Shown piece after piece: positions 1 to 5,823 of a stretch of DNA of 11,051 nucleotides. The stretch spans positions 1 through 11,051 of the forward strand of contig CALKKN010000261.1 of NCBI GenBank assembly GCA_937995275.1, in the 5' to 3' direction. Below the pieces are notes generated by a model. That model had not been told where the DNA came from. It saw only the letters and a list, made by a program, of their open reading frames with translations, and did no database searches. The position numbers and the translations under genes are program-made. Source of the DNA: an uncultured Lysobacterales bacterium. Lineage in GTDB: Bacteria; Pseudomonadota; Gammaproteobacteria; Xanthomonadales; SZUA-36. Numbering within the stretch: the first letter of the stretch is position 1; every line of letters starts with the position of its first letter.

Positions 1-134
1 GAATGGATCTGTCGAACGTTGACCAGAACCAGCTGAATGCGGTTGCCAGGCGGCTGAACGAGCGGCCACGAGAGACGCTAAACTTCGAAACACCCGCTGA
101 ACGATTTAACCAATGTGTTGCAGCGACCGGTTGA
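1..134 (+). CDS. IS30-family transposase, C-terminal fragment (5' end outside window)
   Basis: The frame entering the window at its first bases reads to a TGA at 132-134 and ends ...LNERPRETLNFETPAERF... followed by about eight residues. The N-x-R-P-R-x-T-L-x-x-x-T-P-A-E pattern is the typical C-terminal signature of IS30-family DDE transposases, which cut and join IS ends. About 43 complete codons are visible, so the catalytic residues lie to the left of the window and I cannot say whether the gene is intact. An ATG at 3-5 is in frame but is internal, because the family is usually 300 residues or more. The base composition is less GC-rich than the genes from 820 on, which suits a mobile element. 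Family assignment is from motif recognition only. Confidence 0.8.
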   Translation, partial: MDLSNVDQNQLNAVARRLNERPRETLNFETPAERFNQCVAATG

Positions 135-175
135 ATCCGCAGTCGAAAGCCGCTATTAGTAAACTCTAATCCTGG
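1..175 (+). mobile_element. right end of an IS30-family insertion sequence (boundary approximate)
   Basis: The transposase stop codon is at 132-134, and IS30 elements usually end within a few tens of bases after the stop. The terminal inverted repeat should therefore lie in about 130-175. The exact end and the short target duplication cannot be fixed, because the left end is outside the window. The right coordinate given here is a guess. Confidence 0.45.
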
Positions 176-540
176 CGCTAAACGAGTTCCGCTATGCGCC
201 GCTTTCCGGAAATACAGGTTCGATCAGTCGACCGACGCACGCGGTGAGGGCGCCCCCGCCTACCTGCCCCCGGAATATTTTCAAAAAATGCTCCGAAACC
301 CGCCGATACTAGGTATCCGTATAGAGACGGGGGGTCGAAATGCGTGAGGGGGGGTATGGGGGGTGCAGGCATGAAGAATTACTTGCAGTCGGAGGCTTGT
401 ACCAGGCGACAAGCTGCCAGCCCTTACTTAGGTTTAGCTGGCTGTCATGCATGGTGACTAGGCTGAGGCTAATTACCCCTTAGCAGATGCTTGGTCCGGG
501 GACTCAAATCAACCCCTATACACCACCCTAGCACCATATT
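135..540. other. gene-poor, AT-richer spacer between the IS30 end and tRNA-Arg
   Basis: I see no convincing gene here. The longest open frame (178-372, minus, 64 codons) is Pro/Arg-rich, has no recognisable motif and spans a G-tract region, so I do not call it. A 28-codon frame at 371-457 (+) is equally unsupported. Visible structure consists of three G tracts (329-334, 348-354, 358-363), each followed by T, and small inverted repeats: CTTGT...ACAAG at about 396-413, and GCCAGC...GCTGGC just downstream. Composition is clearly less GC-rich than the rest of the window. It may be decayed mobile-element DNA next to a tRNA gene. Confidence 0.5.
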
Positions 541-576
541 AAGAAAAATGGGCTACGTCGTTAAGACATAACCCAT
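541..576 (-). terminator. intrinsic terminator of tRNA-Arg
   Basis: Read on the minus strand, a 12-bp stem (arms 565-576 and 548-559, two G-U pairs, otherwise complete) with a 5-nt loop (560-564) runs straight into TTTTTCTT (548 down to 541). It begins about 10 nt after the tRNA CCA end, the right place to stop the tRNA transcript. On the plus strand the hairpin has no T tract, so it acts in one direction. Confidence 0.85.
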
Positions 577-585
577 TGATTATAT

Positions 586-662
586 TGGCGCGCCCGACAG
601 GATTCGAACCTGTGACCTCTGCCTTCGGAGGGCAGCACTCTATCCAGCTGAGCTACGGGCGC
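586..662 (-). tRNA. tRNA-Arg (anticodon CCG)
   Basis: The minus strand folds as a complete 77-nt tRNA. The 7-bp acceptor stem GCGCCCG/CGGGCGC is formed by 656-662 and 590-596, followed by discriminator G and an encoded CCA (586-588). There is a D arm with GCTCAGCTGGATAGAG, an anticodon arm CTGCC-CTCCGAA-GGCAG that places CCG at the anticodon, and a T arm with GGTTCGAATCC. It is very like the E. coli tRNA for CGG codons. Transcription is leftward from the promoter at 683-712 to the terminator at 541-576, so it is a single-gene unit. tRNA-Arg genes are frequent integration sites of genomic islands, and the mobile-element remnant lies on its 3' side. Confidence 0.97.
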
Positions 663-682
663 ATGGTGATATTGCCGGGCGT

Positions 683-712
683 AGTTTAGCGGTTTTTGGC
701 GATGGAAGTAAA
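683..712 (-). promoter_or_regulatory. sigma70-type promoter of tRNA-Arg
   Basis: On the minus strand TTTACT (707-712) and TAAACT (683-688) are separated by 18 bp and each match the -35/-10 consensus at 4 of 6 positions. The -10 box is followed by a GC-rich stretch (ACGCCCGGC), a discriminator of the kind seen at stringently controlled stable-RNA promoters. The tRNA begins about 20 bp further on, leaving a short 5' leader for RNase P. Confidence 0.65.
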
Positions 713-746
713 CGCGCCGGCGCTTCCGGTCCGGCCGAGCAGCGGC

Positions 747-752
747 TATACT
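747..752 (+). promoter_or_regulatory. candidate -10 box of the cytochrome-nuclease unit
   Basis: TATACT matches TATAAT at 5 of 6 positions and stands about 65 bp before the cytochrome start, in an otherwise GC-rich stretch. The bases 17 bp upstream (TTCCGG at 724-729) are a poor -35, so this is a suggestion only. Confidence 0.4.
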
Positions 753-819
753 ATCTTGCTTGATCTCGCGCCGGCCGCCGGGCGGAAGACAAGAGCACAG
801 AACATTTCCAGAGGTTCCG

Positions 820-1311
820 ATGGATCACCAAGACGATCGCGCATTCCTGCGCCAATTCAGCGCTGTCATCGTCGGCTTCATGCTGTTGACGATAGCACTC
901 ATCTTTCTGGCCAGGTACATGCAACCCGACCCCGATGCGGACGCCAATCCGAGCCAGGCGATCCTGAAGGAACAGCGCATCCTGCCGGTCGGCGAAGTCC
1001 GGTACGGCGAGGAAGGCGCTGCGGCGCTGGCTGAAGTCCAGGCCGCCGCCGCGGCACCCGTCGTGGAGGAAGTCGCGATCGTCGACGGGGACCAGGTCTA
1101 TGGCGGCCTGTGCAAGACCTGCCACGATGCCGGGGTGGCCGGCGCGCCTCTCGCCGCCTCGGACCAGATGGCCACGCGCCTGGATGAGAAGGGGCTCGAA
1201 ACCCTGGTCTACAACGCCATCAACGGCCTTAACGCCATGCCGCCCCGCGGAGGCAATCCGAACCTGACGGACGAGCAGATCCAGGCCGCCGTCGAGTTCA
1301 TGTTGCCCTGA
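820..1311 (+). CDS. membrane-anchored c-type cytochrome, cytochrome c5 family
   Basis: This 163-residue protein is a monohaem electron carrier held on the periplasmic face of the inner membrane. Residues about 14-33 form one hydrophobic N-terminal segment with no clear cleavage site, so it is probably a membrane anchor. A variable Ala/Glu-rich linker follows, then a c5-type domain with the haem site CKTCH (C98, C101, H102) and the likely axial Met140 in NAMPPRGG. The C-terminal helix ends AAVEFML, as is usual for the family. The ATG at 820 was chosen over in-frame ATG 760 because GAGG at 811-814 lies 5 nt before it and it gives a normal short cytoplasmic tail. The partner oxidase or reductase is not in the window. 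The nuclease follows on the same strand. Confidence 0.9.
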   Translation: MDHQDDRAFLRQFSAVIVGFMLLTIALIFLARYMQPDPDADANPSQAILKEQRILPVGEVRYGEEGAAALAEVQAAAAAPVVEEVAIVDGDQVYGGLCKTCHDAGVAGAPLAASDQMATRLDEKGLETLVYNAINGLNAMPPRGGNPNLTDEQIQAAVEFMLP

Positions 1312-1347
1312 CGCCGGCCTGTCCTGACCGATCCTCACCAAATTTCC

Positions 1348-1431
1348 CTGATTCGACCGGCGCTTCTGCCCGGTCTGCTGTGCCTGGCCGCGCTGGCCGC
1401 GACGGCCTGCCGCGAGTCGGACCACGATCCT
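1348..1431 (+). other. in-frame upstream extension encoding a lipoprotein-like signal peptide
   Basis: Upstream of the first conventional start of the nuclease (GTG 1432), the same frame stays open back to the cytochrome stop at 1309-1311. From CTG 1348 it reads (M/L)-I-R-P-A-L-L-P-G-L-L-C-L-A-A-L-A-A-T-A-C. This is a short basic n-region, a Leu/Ala hydrophobic core and A-T-A-C as a possible lipobox (Cys at 1408-1410). No ATG, GTG or TTG occurs in this frame between 1312 and 1431; only CTG (1324, 1348) and ATT (1342, 1351) could serve. Residue +2 after the Cys is Arg, not the Asp that retains lipoproteins in the inner membrane. I infer that the real gene starts here. Confidence 0.6.
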
Positions 1432-3078
1432 GTGACGGCCGCGGCGGCATGCCGTGGCGAGGTGGCCGCGATCACGGACATTCAGGGACCGGGCGATATT
1501 TCGCCCGTGGTCGAGCGGACGGTCGTGGTACGCGGCGTCGTGACCCGCGTCGAACCGGGCGAAGGACTCTATATCGAGGAGCCGGGACCGGCCGACGGCA
1601 TCCGTTCCCGGGGGTTGTTCGTCCGCGGTGATGCATTGTCGTCGTCCACGCGTCGCGGCCAGCAGGTCGAGGTCAGCGGACGGGTGGCAGAACTCAGCGG
1701 CGAACCCGATCCGTTGACGGCGCTGATCAACGTGGATGGTCACACGGTCTGCGCCGAGAACGTCACGTTGCCATCGACCGCGACGCGGCTGCCGCTCGAC
1801 CGGCGGGCCAGAGAGGCGCTCGAAGGGATGCGGCTCGCCCTGGAACAGCCCCTGGTCATCTCCGATGTCTACAACATGCACCGTGGCGAATGGATGGTCA
1901 GCGTGCCCGGACCGCTGCGAATCCCCACCGAGGACGTCGACCCGGGCCGTGGCGCGACCGAACTCCAGCGGCGGAACCGCCAGCGCGAACTGCATTTGGT
2001 CCTTTCCGGCCCCGACTTTCCGACGCGGCCGGTGGGCTCCACCGTCGGCCCGATGGCGGGCGTGATGGGGCACGACGGCGGCGGCCAACGCTTCTACCCC
2101 GAGGCCCAGCCGGCTGTGGATGCGGCCCGGCCCCAACGCATCGAACCGCCGGCCGCGGGCCATCTGCGCATTGTCAGCCTGAACCTGCTGAACTACTTCA
2201 ACGGCGACGGGCAGGGCGGCGGCTTTCCCACCGAGCGGGGCGCCAAAACACCCGGCGAGTTCCGCGCCCAGCAGTCGCGCACGCAGGCCGCGCTGGCCGG
2301 GCTTCAGCCTCACCTGCTGGCCGTGCAGGAACTCGAAAACGACGGGTTTGGGGCGACCAGCGCTGCGCAGTCCCTGCTCGACCTGCTCAGCGGGGCCGGC
2401 GCTGCCGACTGGGACGTCATCGATCCCGGCATCGGACCGATCGGCGGCGACGTGATCACCGTGGGCCTTTTTTATCGCCGGCAGAGTCTCGAAGCCGTCG
2501 GGCCAGCCCGCGTACTGGAAGCACCCGCGTTCGAACGCCTCAGCCGCCCCCCCCTGGCGCAGGTGTTTCGCGACCGGCAGACCGGCGAGTCACTGCTGGT
2601 GGCGGTCAATCACCTCAAATCCAAGGGGCGCTGCCCGGAAGGCGGCCGCGACGGCGACCAGGGCGACGGTCAAGGCTGTTGGAACCGGGCGCGCGTCGCG
2701 GCCGTCGAGAGCCTGACGCCCTGGCTCGCGGGGCTGGCGCGGCATGCCGGCACCGAGAGGATCCTGGTGCTGGGCGACATGAACGCCTGGCGCCGGGAAG
2801 ATCCGATCCGCGCCTTCCGCGAAGCGGGTTACCTCGAACTGGTGGAAGAACTGTCCGGCCTGCCCCAGCACAGTTTCCTGTATTTCGGCGCCCGCGGAAC
2901 GCTCGACTATGCTTTCGCCTCGGCAACCCTGCGCCCCAGCGTCCGGCGGGCGGCCATCTGGCACATCAATTCCGACTGGCCGCGGAAGATGCCGCTGCCA
3001 CAGCCGTGGCTACGGATGTCCGATCACGATCCCGTCGTGGTCGACGTCGATTTCAGCCAGTCCGCCACGGCCGACTGA
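1432..3078 (+). CDS. exported nuclease / EEP-fold phosphodiesterase (ExeM-like extracellular nuclease)
   Basis: From GTG 1432 the protein has 548 residues. The N-terminal part (about 10-120) resembles the OB-like domain that precedes the catalytic domain in ExeM/YhcR-type exported nucleases. From about 240 comes an endonuclease/exonuclease/phosphatase domain with the metal and catalytic motifs in order: SLNLLNYF, QELEND (E300), NHLKSKG (H394), GDMNAW (D449, N451), LDYAFAS and SDHDPVV (H532). Such enzymes hydrolyse phosphodiesters in nucleic acids with a divalent metal; DNA as substrate is inferred. The DQGDGQGCWNRAR segment between H394 and D449 is common in this secreted subgroup. The start is doubtful, since an in-frame lipoprotein-like signal lies just upstream without a standard start codon. 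It follows the cytochrome by 36-120 bp and may be translated from its mRNA. Its last 55 bp overlap acpH on the other strand. Confidence 0.88.
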   Translation: MTAAAACRGEVAAITDIQGPGDISPVVERTVVVRGVVTRVEPGEGLYIEEPGPADGIRSRGLFVRGDALSSSTRRGQQVEVSGRVAELSGEPDPLTALINVDGHTVCAENVTLPSTATRLPLDRRAREALEGMRLALEQPLVISDVYNMHRGEWMVSVPGPLRIPTEDVDPGRGATELQRRNRQRELHLVLSGPDFPTRPVGSTVGPMAGVMGHDGGGQRFYPEAQPAVDAARPQRIEPPAAGHLRIVSLNLLNYFNGDGQGGGFPTERGAKTPGEFRAQQSRTQAALAGLQPHLLAVQELENDGFGATSAAQSLLDLLSGAGAADWDVIDPGIGPIGGDVITVGLFYRRQSLEAVGPARVLEAPAFERLSRPPLAQVFRDRQTGESLLVAVNHLKSKGRCPEGGRDGDQGDGQGCWNRARVAAVESLTPWLAGLARHAGTERILVLGDMNAWRREDPIRAFREAGYLELVEELSGLPQHSFLYFGARGTLDYAFASATLRPSVRRAAIWHINSDWPRKMPLPQPWLRMSDHDPVVVDVDFSQSATAD

Positions 3079-3629
3079 ACCTGCCTGAAAGCGTATACGA
3101 AGCAACGCTCCGCGCGGGGCCGGAATTCGTCCCAGATGGCGTCGACCCGATGCAGCGGATTGGGCCGCGACAGCCGGCGCCCGATGCCCCTCAGGCTGTG
3201 CAGAACCTCGGCTTCCTCGCGATAGGCCGCGAACAGCCCGCGCCGGTCCGCATAGGCCATGAACCGCTGCAGGCGTTCCGGCACCCATTGCCGGTGCCGG
3301 TCCAGCAATGCGCGCACATCGCAGTCGAAAGCGGGCAGCGTGCCTGTGCCATAGCGATCCCAGCGGCAGGCGAGCACGTGGTCGAAGCCCAGGTCGATGA
3401 TGATGCCGGCGTAGCGCCTGAACGGCGGCGCAAACTCCCGGCGCAGATCCGCCACGGCGGACAGGGAATCGGTGTACGCGTCGATGTGGCGATGCAGCAG
3501 GATGCCGCGCGCCAGTTCCGGAGGGTATGCGGCCAGCGCCTGCCGGCCGCGGACGAAATCGCCCAGCATCGCCCCCATGCGCAGGTATTCGTCATCGCCG
3601 GCAAGCACCAGATGGGCCAGGTAGTTCAT
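3024..3629 (-). CDS. acpH: acyl carrier protein phosphodiesterase
   Basis: This 201-residue protein is close in length to E. coli AcpH (about 193). AcpH removes the 4'-phosphopantetheine group from holo-ACP in the cytoplasm, so that apo-ACP is regenerated. Family landmarks are MNYLAHL at the start, GDFVRG (D24), ILLHRHIDAYTD (H46, H48, D50, D54), IIIDLGFDHVLA (D79, D83, H84) and RRLSRPNPL near residue 155. They match the DUF479/AcpH metal-dependent hydrolase pattern. The frame is open further upstream, to about 4001, but the homologous N terminus MN(Y/F)LAHL fixes the start at 3629. I see no clear Shine-Dalgarno sequence. The 3' end overlaps the convergent nuclease by 55 bp, and the gene diverges from the hydrolase at 3757. 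Confidence 0.9.
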   Translation of the reverse strand: MNYLAHLVLAGDDEYLRMGAMLGDFVRGRQALAAYPPELARGILLHRHIDAYTDSLSAVADLRREFAPPFRRYAGIIIDLGFDHVLACRWDRYGTGTLPAFDCDVRALLDRHRQWVPERLQRFMAYADRRGLFAAYREEAEVLHSLRGIGRRLSRPNPLHRVDAIWDEFRPRAERCFVYAFRQVQSAVADWLKSTSTTTGS

Positions 3630-3756
3630 CGCGTCAGCGTAGCAGAAGGGCTGGAGGGTTTCTGGCCTGCCGGCGCCGTCCTGCGGTATGATGCAGGCAT
3701 CCTGAGACGACCCGGCCGACCACGGCCGGTCGGGCCAAAACAGCGGTACATTCCTC

Positions 3757-4458
3757 ATGACAGAAGCCCGGACAGTCGAGCAACCCGGCGAGTTTCCAAC
3801 AGAACGCAGAGAGTTCTTCCTGCGCGGCCCCGCAGGCGTCATCGAATGCGCCACCGACGTGCCCGACTCGGACGAGGAACGGCCGGGCACCGTTATCATC
3901 TGCCATCCGCATCCCGAGCACGCGGGGACGATGCACAACAAGGTGGTCACGATCCTGGAGCGGTCCATGCGCGAACTGGGCCTGCGCACCGTGCGTTTCA
4001 ATTTCCGGGGCGTCGGGCACAGCGAGGGCGAATTCGATGACGGCTACGGGGAGACCGACGACCTGTTCGCGGTGGCGGAGTGGGTCCGCAGAACGCGTCC
4101 CGACGACGTGCTCTGGCTGGGCGGATTTTCGTTCGGGGCGTACATCGCCACGCGGGCTGCGCTGAACCTGGATGTCGGTCAGCTCATTACCATCGCTCCG
4201 CCCGTCGACCGTTACGCCTTCGACAGCCTTCACCACCCGGAGTGTCCGTGGTTGGTGGTACAGGGTGACGAAGACGAATTGGTGCACATCGACTTGGTCG
4301 CCAAATGGGTGGACGATCTCGATCCTCCGCCGGAACTCGTGGTCATGAAACAGGCGGACCACATGTTCCACCGCCGGATCATGGACCTGAGGGGCCTGTT
4401 GAAAAACGGCGTCCGCGACCAACTGCCCGAGCCCATCCCCGCGCGCCCACTGGACTGA
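3757..4458 (+). CDS. alpha/beta hydrolase, COG2945 type
   Basis: This 233-residue cytoplasmic protein has no signal peptide. It has the alpha/beta-hydrolase layout: ICHPHPEHAGTMHNKVV early on (the HPHP and G-T-M-x-N-K-V pattern typical of COG2945), RFNFRGVGHSEGEFD as the following strand and loop, the nucleophile elbow GGFSFGAY with Ser125, a probable acid at D171 or D173 in GDEDELV, and the catalytic His202 in ADHMFHRR. The substrate is not known for this family; an ester or thioester is possible. The start is ATG 3757, and the usual N terminus without extension supports it. A TATGAT at 3687-3692 is a possible -10 box without a good -35. The stop lies 12 bp before zapE, so the two genes are probably cotranscribed. 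Confidence 0.85.
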   Translation: MTEARTVEQPGEFPTERREFFLRGPAGVIECATDVPDSDEERPGTVIICHPHPEHAGTMHNKVVTILERSMRELGLRTVRFNFRGVGHSEGEFDDGYGETDDLFAVAEWVRRTRPDDVLWLGGFSFGAYIATRAALNLDVGQLITIAPPVDRYAFDSLHHPECPWLVVQGDEDELVHIDLVAKWVDDLDPPPELVVMKQADHMFHRRIMDLRGLLKNGVRDQLPEPIPARPLD

Positions 4459-4470
4459 GCCCCTTCCCAG

Positions 4471-5553
4471 GTGCGTCTGTCTCCGCTAGGTCACTACCGG
4501 CAACTGGTCGATGCCGGTTCCGTAATCCGGGACCGCGACCAGCTGAATGCCGTGATGGCCTTCGAAACCCTGTGGGATGAGTTGCGGCGGCAGCCGCGGC
4601 GAGGGTTGCTGCGCCGCCTGCGTCCGCGCAACGGGCCGCCGGTCCGCGGCCTGTACCTCTGGGGCGGCGTCGGCCGCGGCAAGACCTGGCTGATGGACCT
4701 GTTCTTCGACAGCCTGCCGGGCGAGGGAAAACTGCGCATCCATTTTCACCGGTTCATGCAGCGGGTTCACGCGGAATTGCGGGACCTGGGCCGCGTGCAG
4801 GATCCTCTGCCCAGAATCACCGCCAACTGGGCCTCACAGTGCCGGGTCCTGTGCCTGGACGAATTTTTCGTGGCCGACATTGCTGACGCCATGTTGCTGG
4901 CCGGGCTGCTCGAGAACCTGTTCGCCCACGGGGTGACCCTGGTCACGACCTCGAACACGCATCCCGACGACCTGTACCGGGACGGGCTGCAGCGGGCCAG
5001 GTTCCTGCCCGCGATCGACCTGATCAAGGCGCGCACGCGGGTCCTCGAACTGGCGGGCACCACCGACTTCCGCCTGCGGATCCTGGAGCAGTCGGAGATT
5101 TTCCACTATCCGCTCGACGCGGCGGCCGACCGCGCGATGACGGCTGCGTTCAACCGGATGGCAGCCGAATGCGAACTGCGGCACGATCTCGAGATCGACG
5201 GCAGGCATTTCCATGCCCGCCGACGCGGCGACGGCATCATCTGGTTCGATTTCGATGAACTGTGCGAAAAGCCACGCGGCAGCACCGATTTCATCGAGAT
5301 AGCGCGGGCTTTCAACACGGTGGTCATCAGCAATGTGCCGCAGCTGGGCGAGGACGAGGCGAGCGCCGCCCGCCGCTTCATCACCCTGGTCGACGAGTTT
5401 TACGACCGCGGCGTCAAACTGCTGGTGTCCGCCGAGGCGCCGCCCGGTGAGCTCTACACCGGCACCCGGCTCGCCTTCGAGTTCGAACGCACCAGCAGCC
5501 GGCTCACGGAAATGCAATCGCACGATTATCTCGCCCGCCCCCATTTGCCCTGA
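4471..5553 (+). CDS. zapE: AFG1-family AAA ATPase, cell division protein ZapE
   Basis: This 360-residue P-loop ATPase has Walker A GGVGRGKT at 65-72 (K71, T72), followed by WLMDLFF, and Walker B VLCLDEFFVADIADAM with D130-E131. The TSNTHPDDLYRDGLQRARFLP segment is characteristic of ZapE/AFG1, as are the phrases ISNVPQL and FITLVDEFYDRGVKL. E. coli ZapE interacts with FtsZ and is needed for division under oxygen limitation and stress; mitochondrial AFG1 works in respiratory-chain quality control. The start is GTG 4471, with CCAGG just upstream and 12 bp after the hydrolase stop. The family-typical N terminus (LSPLGHYRQLVDAGSV) begins here. The length matches the family. It converges with bioC across a 270-bp spacer. 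Confidence 0.93.
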   Translation: MRLSPLGHYRQLVDAGSVIRDRDQLNAVMAFETLWDELRRQPRRGLLRRLRPRNGPPVRGLYLWGGVGRGKTWLMDLFFDSLPGEGKLRIHFHRFMQRVHAELRDLGRVQDPLPRITANWASQCRVLCLDEFFVADIADAMLLAGLLENLFAHGVTLVTTSNTHPDDLYRDGLQRARFLPAIDLIKARTRVLELAGTTDFRLRILEQSEIFHYPLDAAADRAMTAAFNRMAAECELRHDLEIDGRHFHARRRGDGIIWFDFDELCEKPRGSTDFIEIARAFNTVVISNVPQLGEDEASAARRFITLVDEFYDRGVKLLVSAEAPPGELYTGTRLAFEFERTSSRLTEMQSHDYLARPHLP

Positions 5554-5672
5554 AGCAAGGCAGGCGAGCGCCGGCATAGCAGCGCTATGTCAAGCGAGCC
5601 TAACGCCGACTCAGGGGAAATAGGCCGAATCCGGGGCGTGCCCCACGCGCTACCGAGGGTCCAAATAAAGAG
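5554..5672. repeat. hairpin-rich intergenic element after zapE
   Basis: This noncoding stretch carries CATAGC-AGC-GCTATG (5575-5589), flanked on both sides by GCGAGC and CGCCG words. Further on are GGGGC-GT-GCCCC (5633-5644) and the alternative GCGTG-CCC-CACGC (5636-5648). Compact self-complementary units with repeated flanking words are the look of dispersed intergenic repeats in gammaproteobacteria. Only one copy is in the window, so its repeat nature is not shown. Confidence 0.35.
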
Positions 5673-5703
5673 AAAGGGCCGGTAAGGGGTCAACCGGCCC
5701 TTT
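5673..5703 (-). terminator. strong hairpin terminator between convergent zapE and bioC
   Basis: There is a perfect 11-bp stem (AAAGGGCCGGT at 5673-5683, ACCGGCCCTTT at 5693-5703) with a 9-nt loop. On the minus strand it is followed by a T-rich tail (TTTCTCTTTATTT), so it should stop bioC transcripts. On the plus strand the stem itself ends in TTT followed by CG, which may give weaker termination of zapE mRNA. It is likely used in both directions. Confidence 0.75.
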
Positions 5704-5746
5704 CGTGAGACCTGGTGCAAGGGGAACACCGGCCTCGAGCCTGCTA

Positions 5747-5766
5747 CGCCGTAAGGGGGGACGGCG
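5747..5766. other. small inverted repeat downstream of bioC
   Basis: CGCCGT (5747-5752) and ACGGCG (5761-5766) enclose a G-rich 8-nt loop. There is no T tract on either side. It lies between the bioC stop and the larger terminator and could add mRNA 3'-end structure. I assign no function. Confidence 0.3.
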
Positions 5767-5823
5767 CAACCGGCTTGATCGAATCTTTACTCGACACAAA
5801 AGATTCCTTGCCTGCGCCTAATG

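Noticed and set aside
178-372. 64-codon minus-strand frame after the tRNA
   Set aside because: It is Pro/Arg-rich without motif, crosses the G tracts, and has no ribosome site; it is treated as non-coding.
480-540. tmRNA- or tRNA-like 3' end (GGGGACTCAAATCAACCCC ... CACCA)
   Set aside because: The arm has an 11-nt loop instead of the 7-nt T loop, and no acceptor partner or anticodon arm is found upstream.
751-2313. 520-codon open frame on the minus strand
   Set aside because: It lies opposite the cytochrome and nuclease genes, has the Arg/Gly/His/Ala-rich, motif-free look of a GC-driven antisense frame, and both overlapping plus-strand genes have clear catalytic motifs.
1890-4040. 716-codon open frame on the plus strand
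   Set aside because: It is a low-complexity Arg/Pro/Gly-rich frame running through the nuclease, acpH on the other strand and the start of the hydrolase; there is no domain and no plausible start.
4536-4552. short match to bases 22-38 (GACCAGCTGAATGC-like)
   Set aside because: It falls within the zapE and transposase coding frames, the similarity does not extend, and it is explained by chance.
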